From NCBI GenBank assembly GCA_048213135.1, contig PS015179.1, positions 68,922 to 120,143 on the forward strand: DNA of 51,222 nt, given 5' to 3'. Shown one piece after another: positions 22,301-34,300 of this stretch (its first letter is position 1; every line of letters begins with the position of its first letter). The notes under the pieces were generated by a model, which had not been told where the DNA came from, searched no databases, and saw only the letters and a program-made list of their open reading frames with translations. The stretch is from Reclinomonas americana ATCC 50394 (lineage: Eukaryota; Jakobida; Jakobea; Jakobida). The translations under genes were made by a program, and so were the position numbers.

Positions 22301-25300
22301 CGAATAAGCGACATGGGCACAGTGGAGCCGCTCCATGACTGCACCGTGGGCGCAATAGTCTCCCATTGCTGCGACCAGGATAGTAATGAGGACCAGGATA
22401 GACAAGAGCATGAGGAGAACGTGAGTCTTTGCACTCACCGACGTCAACGCGTCGCCGTCACGCAACCCAGCAGCGGCAATCGACTGCGAATCGTCGCCGA
22501 GAATGACACGATTGTCGGAGGTGAGCAGCGTCAACATGGGCGACGTCTCCGCTGGTACATTCTCTGCCGACAGCACCGACTCCTTGAGCCGAGCAATCGA
22601 ATCCGCGGCTGTACAATAAACATGAGCAACGTGGACAGCAGGCGAACGAGCAAAAACGAAAATGTACACGAAACGCTTCACGTCGGAAACGCGGACACTC
22701 TTGCCCGTGGGTGACACCACCACCAACTGGAATCGTTCCAAGTCCTGCACAAGGACAACGGCATGACAATCAGCCGACGACGACATTCAAGACAACAGAA
22801 GATTGTGACGCACAGCGACAATGGCCTGGTTGCCGAGCAATCCAGCATGCGCCACCGTGGTATCGTCGTCCGAGGGGAGCGTCCGACCTTGATGTTGCAA
22901 GACAATAGAATCGGCGACACGCAGTGGCAGGCCCACTCGCTCGGCGATTCTGTTGCGCACAGATTCGAGCTTCTCCGCAGCTGTGCTCCCCCACACACGA
23001 TTTAGCATGCCGAAGAATACGGTGGCAAAAGGGACGCAAAAACGCACGAGTGACCAGCAGCGGCACGTGCTGATTGTCCCACGTCGTCACGTCGAGCGTA
23101 GACGTTTGCCAGGCCTGCAGCACAGGGGTGGTGAGTGAGTGCAGAATACTTACGCAGATTGTTACTCTGGTCAACGCAACAGAACGCAGTGCTGTTCCGT
23201 CCTGGATGCCGGCACTGCCGAGACGCGACCGGTCGTCGACAGCCACAGGTCGGTTGTCTTCCGTTGTCAGAGTCAACTGCGCAGCGGCAGCGCGTGGCAC
23301 CTTCTCGGCATCACACACCCGCTCCTTGAGCGCACGGATCGTGTCGGACGCTGCATTCGTACAATTAATGAGCAGTGGTTCCACAATGTGAGTGAAGAAA
23401 GGAAGACACACACAACGTTTCAGGTCAGACACTCGCAGATTGGTGCCAGACGGAGCCACCACCAGGATGTTGGCCTCGCCCAATGTCTGCGGCGTGCGCA
23501 CAAAGCGTGGTAAGGAAAAGAGAAGATGACAAGCGGCATGAAAAGTCAAAAACTGTCTACGCAACAGCGTGCACGGTCTCGCCACCGCGGAGTCCCGTGT
23601 CGGCCACTGTGCTGTCCTCCGTGTCGAGCAGCGCACGACCGTGGTCATTCAGCGTAACATACGACGCGGAAGCGGCGGGCAAGCCCTCTGCTTCGGCCAC
23701 TGTCGCCTTGATACTGCGCACCTTGGTGATGGCTGTGCGCGCACGAACAAACAGAAGCAGTGAGCGGCGCAAGAGAGAGGAAAATAGAGGCGGGCGGCAC
23801 GCACCAGACACAGTCATGGGCATGGTGCGACCGCTCCACGTGACCACTTGCAGCGGCATATCCTTCCACAGCTGCAAGGTGGAGCAGTGTTTCAGTAGTT
23901 GTCAGAGAAGCAACTTAAACAATCCCCCAACCCAACTGCAATGATGCGCGAGTTGGCGCCGACGCCACGACTGGCCAGCATGTCGTCGTCCGTGCCCTGC
24001 ACCGGCTGGCCGTTCAACAGCAACAGCAGTTGAGACGCAGCAGTGCCCGGAACGTGTTCAGCCTGGCGATCAATCACACAGCATGCGATTCAGCACACGA
24101 TAAGCCAGAGAAGAACAATGGACTGACAAACCTCGCACACGCGCTCACGGACGCTGCCGACAGTATCCACCGCTGCATTCGCCAACAACGAAAACGCATT
24201 CCGCACGCTTGTGAGATGACAACCGTGCGTACACACATACACACACGGAAGATGAACGCAACGTTTCATGTCGGTGATGTGCAGCACAACAGAGTTCGGT
24301 GTGACGACATCGAACGGTGTCGTGGCGACCTCCTGTGATGCATGTTGAGTAAAATAACAAGCACACTCATCACACTAGCATTAGTGAAAGAGAACAAAAC
24401 TGCAATGAGAAGCTCGCCACCATCCAGCCCGGCTTGCGACACCGTGGTCGCCGCATCAGCAGGCAGTGCACGACCGCGCTCGGTGAATCGGATGCTGCTG
24501 CTGGCAGCGGGCGGCAAGCGCTCCGCCGCCGCCACCGTGTTCTGCAGCTGCGAGAGAGGCGTGACGGCTGTGATGTGTATAGAAATTTGGTGTCAGCACA
24601 TTCGAACACGAGGGTGACGTCTATTGAATAGTAGCGAACGCAACGTTGCACGACCGGCGACAACGACTGGCCCGACCAGGTGACGACGTTGAGAGTGATG
24701 TCCTTCCAGCGCTGCACACAAGAGTGACCAATTAATAAGCACGCTGACAAGCGAGGAAAAAAAAACACACGCGCAAGCACACAAACCGCTGCCACAGCCG
24801 TGCCACCAACAATGCCGGCCTCGGCCAGGGATCCGCGATCCGGAGTGGTGACCAGGTAGTCACCCTCCTTGATGAGCTGCACCTGAGGCACAGCACTGAC
24901 CGGGGTACCGTCGACTGCTCGCCCCAACCAACAAATGAGTAACACGTGCCCCACAATTACGACAACGACGACGACGACGACGCACTCTGGCAAATGCGCT
25001 CCTTGAAGCGCCCGATGGTCTCGCTCGGCGACACATTCAACGTGCGTCGAGTACCGTTCAAGCTGACCACGGGCACATCAACTGGAATCCAGATGGCGCG
25101 CACAGTGGACCCATCGGCGATACCGGCCGAGCGCAGAGTGGCCTCGTTGGGTACCAGCACGTCGTTGTAGTGAATGGCCAGCGGCTCGGAGGCACGCGGC
25201 GGCAGCCCCTCAATCTCGCACACACGCAGCTTGAGGTCTTGAATCGTATCGGACGCTGGATACAAAACAGAGAAAGTACGTTCAGCCTATGCTGCTTCCA

Positions 25301-28300
25301 CGCCTCGGGAAAACACAATGCGTACCGTCGGCGTCGACCTGCACTGGGCGCTCGGGAGGCATAATCACAGTGATTGTGCGAGGTTCCTGCACACGCTTGC
25401 CGTGTCACAGACAATAAGAGAGAAAGACGAGAAAGATGCCAAAACTCACCGGCGCAGATGCAAATGCCGCATACATGTCGTCACCCTGCAGTCAGAAAAG
25501 ATGTCAAAAAAAGAGCCGTACTAAGTACGGGCAAAGGAAAGGGTGGATGACGGTACCTCGAGATCCGCAAACTGTCACGACAGAAGAGCGATAAACATGA
25601 ATTAACAACGAATGTATGAGCGACCGGTGCAACAAGAAAAGAACGCACTCCTCCAAGTGGCGGAATGTAGCTGCACAGGAAACGGAACATGTGAGATGGG
25701 AGCGGCGGTAAAAGACTCAGGGGAGTGCCGGCAACTCACCGGTAGCGATAGTCGGGCTTGACTCCAGTGGTTTGCGGTGACCGTGGCTGCGATGACAGGG
25801 TGAGCACACCATGCACACAACATGAAGAGCAACGGCTACCAACCTCGACGTCCACGATAATGTCGTCGTTCCATGTCTGTTTCATGCAGTTGCGTGTTCA
25901 GGACAACAAACTGATGCTAACACGCAGCACAGCAACACTAACCGCCTCAATCGTGGATCCAGGCTTGACGTTGTACGCTCGGAGCTTTCGCGTCGGATCG
26001 GAGAGCTCGGCGTCGGCAAAGGTGAGCGACAGCGTGTCTGCCGCGGGTCGAGGCAGTGCCTCCGCCTGTTGAACAGCAAGCCAAGTGTCAATCCACAGAG
26101 CGAAAGCACAAGCAACATTATATCTGGACACACGCAACGGTCACGACAGCGTTGCGCAGATCCTGCACGGAGTTGTCGCGAGCTGATGCAGACCTCAATC
26201 TGTCAGTCCCAGCAAAAAAACAGAAAAAGACCACACGGAAAACGCAACGATTCACGGCACACACAATGGGTCGATCGTCAGGCAACACCACCGTCACTTG
26301 CGTCGGGCCAGCACGCTGCAAGTAACGCCATGTGAGCAACACTGGATAAAAAATACAAAACAAATATAGTTATAGACCTGAGGAGCAGTGGCACCGGCCG
26401 GCCAGGTAAGCGTCAGCGGCTCGGCTTGAGTGGCATTGAGCACGGTGACTGGCGTGTCGGCGGCCACGGCGGCATTGCGAACAGTGGCAGCAGGCAGAGG
26501 AGCCTGTGGCACTCCTTCCGCAACACAGGCGCGACGGACGGCATCACTGACCGTGTCGGATGCGGCAACCGGAATCAACTCTGTGCGCTGCGGGTGCACT
26601 CGCACCGGCAGCATGATGAAGGGGCACTCGACGTGGTCCACCGCCGGCATGTGCGCCATGTGAGCCTGCACGAGCAAATTAGAGATGACCTACATTTGTC
26701 GCTCACACGCCCGCACACATATGCTTACGCACCACAGACTGGATGGCAGCAGTTGGTGGCCACGACTGCACGAAAGAGATGTCAGCTACGCGCTGCGCAT
26801 GGCATAATGCAGCAGGCGGTACGCAACTCCCACGAGGCGGTCATTCGGTTCGACGCCAGCAGCGGCCAGCGTGGCAGCGTTGTCCGCCAGCACACGATTG
26901 TCGTGACGCAGGACCAGCGAGCCAGCGGCCTCGGCCGGCAGAACCTCGGCGCCCACCAACATCTCCTTGAGGCGTCGGACAGTTGTTTCACGCACTAACA
27001 CCGTCGATGAGTGAGCGGGAATGACAGCGAGAGAAAACGGAAAAAACAGGGGAATCACTCACCTCGCACAAGGCACGCCAGCGAGCGACCACCAGGCATC
27101 GTGACGTAAACACGCTCCGGAACAGCAGCGCTCTGACATTTTTTGTGCATGAGCACGCGCACCGCAAGAGACACGAGCAATAAAGTAGGAAACGCTCACC
27201 GGTGGTGCCGGAGCATTCGATGGCCACGCCAACACGAGCGGTGTGGCGTCGGTGACTCCCAGCTTGCGTACAGGGGCGTTGCCGGGCATCTTGATGCCAG
27301 CCACCGTGGCAGCCACTGGTTGTGCGCCCTGAGGCGGCACCAGGGACGCTTCACCGAGATTCACTCGGCGCACCACATCGTCGACCAGATCGTCGACGGC
27401 AGCGTCCACTGTCTCTCGTCTGCCCGACGGGAGGACCACCGGAACAGACTGCGTCGGTCGGTACACGTAGCGCACAATCGGCGTAGTGGCGCCGAGGCCA
27501 GTGTCGGGCGACCGAGCAACGGCAATCGGCGGCGACGTGAACTGCGCGACGTCAGAAAGGGTCACAAAGCAAAACACACGCACGCACACAAAGACGCACC
27601 TCTGGGGCCAGCACGGTGGCGTTGGCAGGCCACTCCTGTGTCACGAATCGAGATAAGTAAAGGAGAGAGAGAAATAGTGCGGAGAGGAAGAGAAGAAACA
27701 CGCACCGCATACAGAGTGTCGCCAGGCACCACGTTCTGCGACTCCAGCGTCCGTGAGACGTCGGCCAGTGCGCGATTGTCGGCAGTGTGCAGTTGAATCG
27801 ACGGCGCCGTGCTGCTCGGCAGCACTTCGCACGAGGCAATCGCTCGCTGAATGTCTTGCACAGTCGTCTGGCCGGCTGTACAAGCCAAATAGAACAACAG
27901 GGAAACCACATCAGCGATCTCCAATCGCGGCTGCGAGACCATAGAGAGGGAATGTACGCAACGAATAATGGCGCACGCAATGCGGCGTGAGCTCGGAAGG
28001 CACACAAAGACGCGTGGCGGGGCCTCATTGCTCTGCGACACGAAAACAATACAGGAGTCAGTGTGCGCACCGGAGGCAAATGGGCCACAAGAGCGACGAA
28101 ACGAGTGGTGCGGCAACACCGCTGGGGAACTGCAGCACCAGTGGCCGCTCAATGCTCGGCGCGATCTTTGCAATGGCGTCGTCCGGGTGAGCCGGCTCAC
28201 CAGCCACCAGTGCGCGAATGTCTTCCTTGCCCAGCGGCGGTCGCTGAACGCCACCGGCCACGCAGGCTCGGCGAACGACCTCGCCGACAGTGTCGTCGGC

Positions 28301-31300
28301 TGCCGCCGGAATGACGTCGCGACGACTGTTGGGATAAACGACCGGCACACTCAGCGGAGCGCGGTGAACGAAGCGTGTCACCGGGATGCGAGCCGTGGGC
28401 TCGTCACGCGCGCGCTGCGTAGGGTGTGAGAAACAAGAAATGTCAGGACAGCGCAGTTTTACAAAGAACAGACCATGGCCGCCAGTGCCGCCGGCTCTGG
28501 CCACGTCTGTGTGTTTTGGGGCGCGCGTAAGCATCTTGGATGGAGAGAGAGAGAGAGAAGGAGAGGGAGAGGGAGAGGGAGAGGGAGAGGAAGAGGAGAG
28601 TGGGGAAGGGGAGAGGGAGAGGGAGAGGGAGAGGGTGAGGGTGAGGGTGAGAGGGAGAGGGTGGAAGGGAGAGGGAGAGGGAGAGGGAGAGGGAGAGGGA
28701 GAGGGAGAGGGAGAGGGAGAGGGAGAGAGGAAAGGAGTGATGCGCCACGCAGCCAACGTACCGCAAACAGCGTGTCACCCGGGCGCACTTGCTCGGCGGC
28801 CAGAGTGCGCTTGGGAGCGGAGAGCACTTGATCGTGGTCGGCCGTCGTGAGAACCAAGTAGGGAGAGTATTCGGACGGCAAGCCCTCGCTGGAGGTGACG
28901 GCGAATTTGACGTCGCCCACCGTGGTTGCCAGCGCTGATATCACCAACGTCGTCAAACAACGGAAGAAGACAAAAACAGGCAGTCAGAACAAACAACTCA
29001 CGTCGCACAGCACACGCCAGTCGGCGGTGACCTGGGAACTCGACAAAAATGCGAGGCGGCGCTTCCGACTACATAGTCCCCATGACGAGTGAGCAAATGA
29101 AAACAGCAGGTTGCACGATGATGGATGGAGGGGACGCACCGATGGTGCCACGTAGCCCGCGGGCCACGAGAGCGCAAGCGGTTGGTCGGGCGTGGCGCCG
29201 GTGCGCCACACTGGGCGCTCGTGAGGAATCTTGGTGTCGTCCACAGACACACGCACAGCGTCCAGCACGGCCGACGACGGCGCCGTCGGTGCGAGACCTT
29301 CCGAAACGTGCACGCGGCGAACCACATCGCGCACCGTGTCATCTTGGGCGCACACCACATTCTCCACACGGCCAGAGGGCAGCAGGACGGGCACGGTGTA
29401 CGTGGCACGATGCACGTAGCGCACCGGCGGGCACGGCAGGGTACGGTCCTGCGTGATGATCAGTGAGCAGCTGAAAGCAAATAGCGGAGAGGGGTGGCAA
29501 GAAACACAGTACGCAACCACAGCCGTGCTCGCAGTGACCGGCCACACCTGCGATATAAGAAAGGAGGAGTTATGTGTCAGCAGCGCACGCGCGTGCATTG
29601 CGAGTACAGCGAAGAGGCACTCACTGCCAGCAGTGTGTCGTTGGGCTCCACGCCCACAGCGTGCAACGACTTGGTGCCGTCCGCCAGCGGTCGATCGCCA
29701 TGATGAAGTGCCAGCGAGCCGGCAGCTTCGGCAGGCAGCGCCTCACTCGAGACGACTGCGTTCTTCACTTGCGACACAGTAGTCTCGCGAGCTATTCAAC
29801 GAAGAAGGGAGTGAGCCAACGAGAAAGAGAGAAAATGGAGAGAGGAACGCACGTGAGACGGCCACAGCAATGCGACGTCCGCCAGGGAAGACCACGTACA
29901 CCAGAGTGGGCTTGTGCACCTGCAGGCGTGACGAAGAGTGTGAGGATGGAGACACGAGAGTCGTGAGGGAGACGCCACACACACACGCAACTGGGGGCGC
30001 CGACTGGCCGGCCGGCCACGCCAGGACCAGAGGATGAGTGCGCGAAGCATCGACGTTCGTGATTGGAGTCATCAGCGGCACTGGAGCGCCACGCAGTGAC
30101 GCCGAAATGCGCGACTGGCCGGGCGGTGGGACAACCACGCCTTCGGCGACACAGACGCGACGGGTGACATCGTCGACCACATCGTCGGCCGCACACGGAA
30201 CCGTGACACGGCGTCCAGACGGCAAGCGGACTGGCACGTTGTGCGCCGGTCGCGTGGCATAGCGCACAGCGAGCACGCGATCGCCTTCGATGGGCGGACC
30301 AAGTGCTTTCGACGGCTACAAAGGACGGGAAGAAATAAGGAAGAGGAGAAGATGCGCAACAGGAGACGACGACGGCGCTTACGAACCAGAATCGGCAGCG
30401 ACGCCGTCGGCCACGACTGGAGAAAGGACTCAAGGTGAGTGCACACCAATTGGAGAACATCAGTGACAGTAAGCAAGAAAGAGAACGCACAGCAAAGAGG
30501 ACGTCATTCGGATTGATGCGGGCGGCGGTAAGCGTGCGGCCGTCTTCGAGAAGCGGACGCTCGCGCGTATCCAACAGCACGGTGCTCGACGCAAAATCGG
30601 CAGGCAGGCCTTCGGCCGCAGTCACTGCGGCTCTGAGACGGCCGACAGTGGTCTCGTTTGCTGCATGCCAAAAAGTCAAAACATATTCGCAAAAATAATG
30701 TGCGGCACATGTCGTTTCACGCAACGGCGAACGGCACACGCGACACGACGGCCATCGGGAAGCTCGACAAATACGCGAGTCGGAGCCGCCAACTGCGCCG
30801 ACGGGTGAGTGAAACAACATGACCTCTCATAAAACCTACAACTTCCCGACTCACCGGCACCGCCACTGTGGAGGGTGGGAACGAGAGAACCAGCGGATCG
30901 CTCTCTGTGGGCGCCGCCTGCACAATGGGAACCTGGCCGGCCACTGTCGTGCCACGAACCACGGCACCAATGGCGTGGGCGGCAGAGGTGGGCGGCGGTA
31001 CGCCTTCAGCAACACAAACGCGACGAATGACATCGTCGACGCTGTCGTCGGTGGTGGCGGGCACCACTTCGCGGCGGCCAGTAGGCAGTTGCACGGGCAC
31101 TTGGTGGGGATGGCGGTGCACGAAGCGAGTGACGGGCACCGTGGACATGGTGGGGGCGGCGGACACGCCGGCCTGTGGGTGGCGAAAGGGGGGAGGTAAG
31201 GGGAAGGTAAGAGGGAAGATAAGGGGGAGGGGGAAGGGGAAAGGAGAAAGGGGACAGGGGGAAGGGGGTAAAAGGGAAGGGCGGTAAAGTAAAGGGGAAG

Positions 31301-34300
31301 AGGGAAAGGGGAAGAGGGAAAGGATGGAGGGCGGAAGATGGAAGGGGGAAGACGGAGAGGAGAAGGGGGAAGGGATGGTCAAGGGACGACGACTCACCGG
31401 TACCGGGACAGTTGCGTGCATTGGCCAGGACTGCGATAAGAGGGGATGGAAGTAAGGGGGCAAACGGGGTGAGCTAGGTAAATGGATAACGAGAGAAGCA
31501 AGACAAGACGCAACAGCCTGGAGAGTATCCCCAGCAGCCACATTGACGGCCTCCAGAGTCTTCTTCGAGTCGTCCAGAGGTCGACCACCGGCTGTGCGCA
31601 GTGACATGGTGCTCACGGCGTTGTCGGGCAGGCCTTCACTTGAGACGACGGCACTCTTGATGCCACCGACGGTGGTGGTGCCAGCTGCATTTTGACGGGT
31701 TGTGAGTCGACAGTGCATCGTAAAAGCGTATTCACATAAAAGAGTACGGAACGTCGAATGGCGCAGGCCACACGTCGGGCGCCAGGCAGCTCGACATACA
31801 CACGAGGTGGGGCAGCTTGCTGCTCAGATGGAAAGAAGTTTAGATTGAGCTAAGCTCCAACCTTCGTCTCTCTTTCTCTCACCTGCGTAGCTCCATACGA
31901 GGGCGGCACGGCAAGCACCAGCGGGTACAACGGTGTCGGCCCAACATGCGCCAGCGGCACATCCAATGGCACATCCTCGCCGTCATACGACACCTGGATC
32001 GGCTCGTCGCCAAACTCGGGAGTCTTCAAGCCCTCGGCCACACACACGCGGCGTGCGACATCGCGGATGGTATCGTCCGTCGACGCAGCCACAGCTTCGC
32101 GGCGGCCACTCGGCAACACCACCGGCACCACTTGCGATGGGCGATAGGCGTAGCGGACAACAGGAATCGGTGTTCCGGGGACCGCAGCCACCGGCGGGGC
32201 GGAGCTTTCTGGCACACCCAGCACACCGGGCTGCACGAGAACGAACAGGTTGAGTGATATGCGTGCAATGCACGACAGGCTGTACAACTCACCTTGCTCG
32301 CCAGCATGTTGAGACGCGGCCACGACTGTTTGACACACAGACGTGTAAGGGAGATGCAAACAAACGCAGCGCAATAGAATGGGTACGAAACAGCAGTCAG
32401 CGTGTTTCCAGGCACCACGCCCACGGCGTTCAGTGTCTTGCGCGGATCGTCGAGTGCGCGGTCGCCAGGGGCACGCAGCAGCACCGCTGCGGCTTTTTCG
32501 GCGGGCAGGCCCTCGCTGGAGGCCACGGCACGCTTCACATCGGCGACCGTCGTCTCGCGAGCTGCAACGAGGAGACGCAAGAGTGAGCGACAAGCAGGCG
32601 AGCAGAAGAGTAAGCAGTAGCAGTGGTACTCAACGCTTGACAGCCACGGCAATGCGGCGACGGTTCGGCAACTCGACATTGATGCGCTCCGGTGCGTCGG
32701 TCTGGTGGCGAGCAACGGTCAGTTTTCCCCAGCATATCGTAAAGAGGAATCACTCTGAAGCGCACCGCGAATGATGCAGAGGGATTGTCCCACTGCAGCA
32801 CCAGCGGCGTCTCGGGTGTGATACCGGCATTGCCGACAGTCACATCCGACGGCACCACGACGCCGTCGACAGAGGTCGTCAGCGGCGGTCCATCGACCGA
32901 TGGCAGAGGCACACCCTCGGCCACAAACACACGACGCACAACGTCGTCCACCGTGTCGTCGGCAGCGGCAGGCACCTGATCGCGGCGCCCGTTCGGCAGC
33001 ACCACTGCAGCAGTGGTTGTCGGACGGAATACGTGGCGAATGACAGGCACGCCCGGCTGTCAAACTTCGAGTGAGCACGCGTCACTAGTGAGCAACAGCA
33101 GAGTTCTACGCAACCTGCTCAACCGAGCGGAAACCGCGGCGCGGGTCGCGCAGGTAGCGGTAGCGCATCACCGGTGCCTTGGAGGAAGGGAGAGCAACGA
33201 CTTGAGGGGGGAGGAGATGTGGGAAGGGGGAAATGAGAGGTTTCTAATCACCTTGATGCGATTTCCGCCGAGAGCAGTCACACCAGCCGGCTGCACCAAA
33301 TTGATTAATGTGCGCACGTGAGTTGGTAATCAATCGATGCGTAGAAGACTGGAAACACAAAGCCGCACCGATACACCGACACGGACATCATCGGGCCAGT
33401 GCTGTGTTATGAGAGAAGTAGTAGAGTGAGACAAAGGAACGTGCTGGGTAGTTGACGGAGAGACGCACCGCGTAGAGACGCGAGTCGGGAACCACGCCAA
33501 CGGCAGCGAGCGGGGCGGCATCGTCGTCAAAGACGTGGTCGTCGGAGCCACGCAAGACAACAGTGTCGGCGAGGACGGCGGGAATGCCTTCGGCACGCAC
33601 CAGATCGTCTTTGACGTCACCAATGGTGCTCTCGTCGGCTGCGATCGATTAGGGGAGAGTTGATGACGCGATTGCTCAATGAATAAAGTGGGGGCGCGTA
33701 CGCAACGCTTGATGGAGGTGACGACGACACGGTCGCCAGGCAGCACAATGTAGACCACGGGAGCCGCCGTGTGCTGCAAGTGAGGCAAAGTGTGAGTGAA
33801 GGGGAAGGGAGGGGCGCTCAATAGGAGAAGTTGAAGTAACGCGGACACACATACACGCACGACGCACGCACCAACAATCACAGGGCGCACATTCAGACAC
33901 ACGAAAGCATACTGATGAAGGACGCACAGACATCAGGACGCACATACAGACAAAGGACGAAGGACGTACACAGACAAAAGAACCCATGAAGACATCAGGA
34001 CGCATACAGACACACGAACCCATGAAGACATCAGGACGAAAACAGACACGTGAGAGCAGAAACAAATGCACGAACGTGAGCGCAGGATCAAACTGCATGC
34101 ACGCAAAAGAATACATCCGTGAACACAGATACTCGGACGCTGGGACACATGCAAGGAAGTACGAAGCAAAACCTCAGAACTGCAAGCACTCGACAGGCAA
34201 ACAACAACACACAGGTGCACGCCCGTGCACAAACAGCACAGATTCGCATACAGATACACGGAAGTACAAGGCAAGTTCACATAAACGCAATCACACGCAC

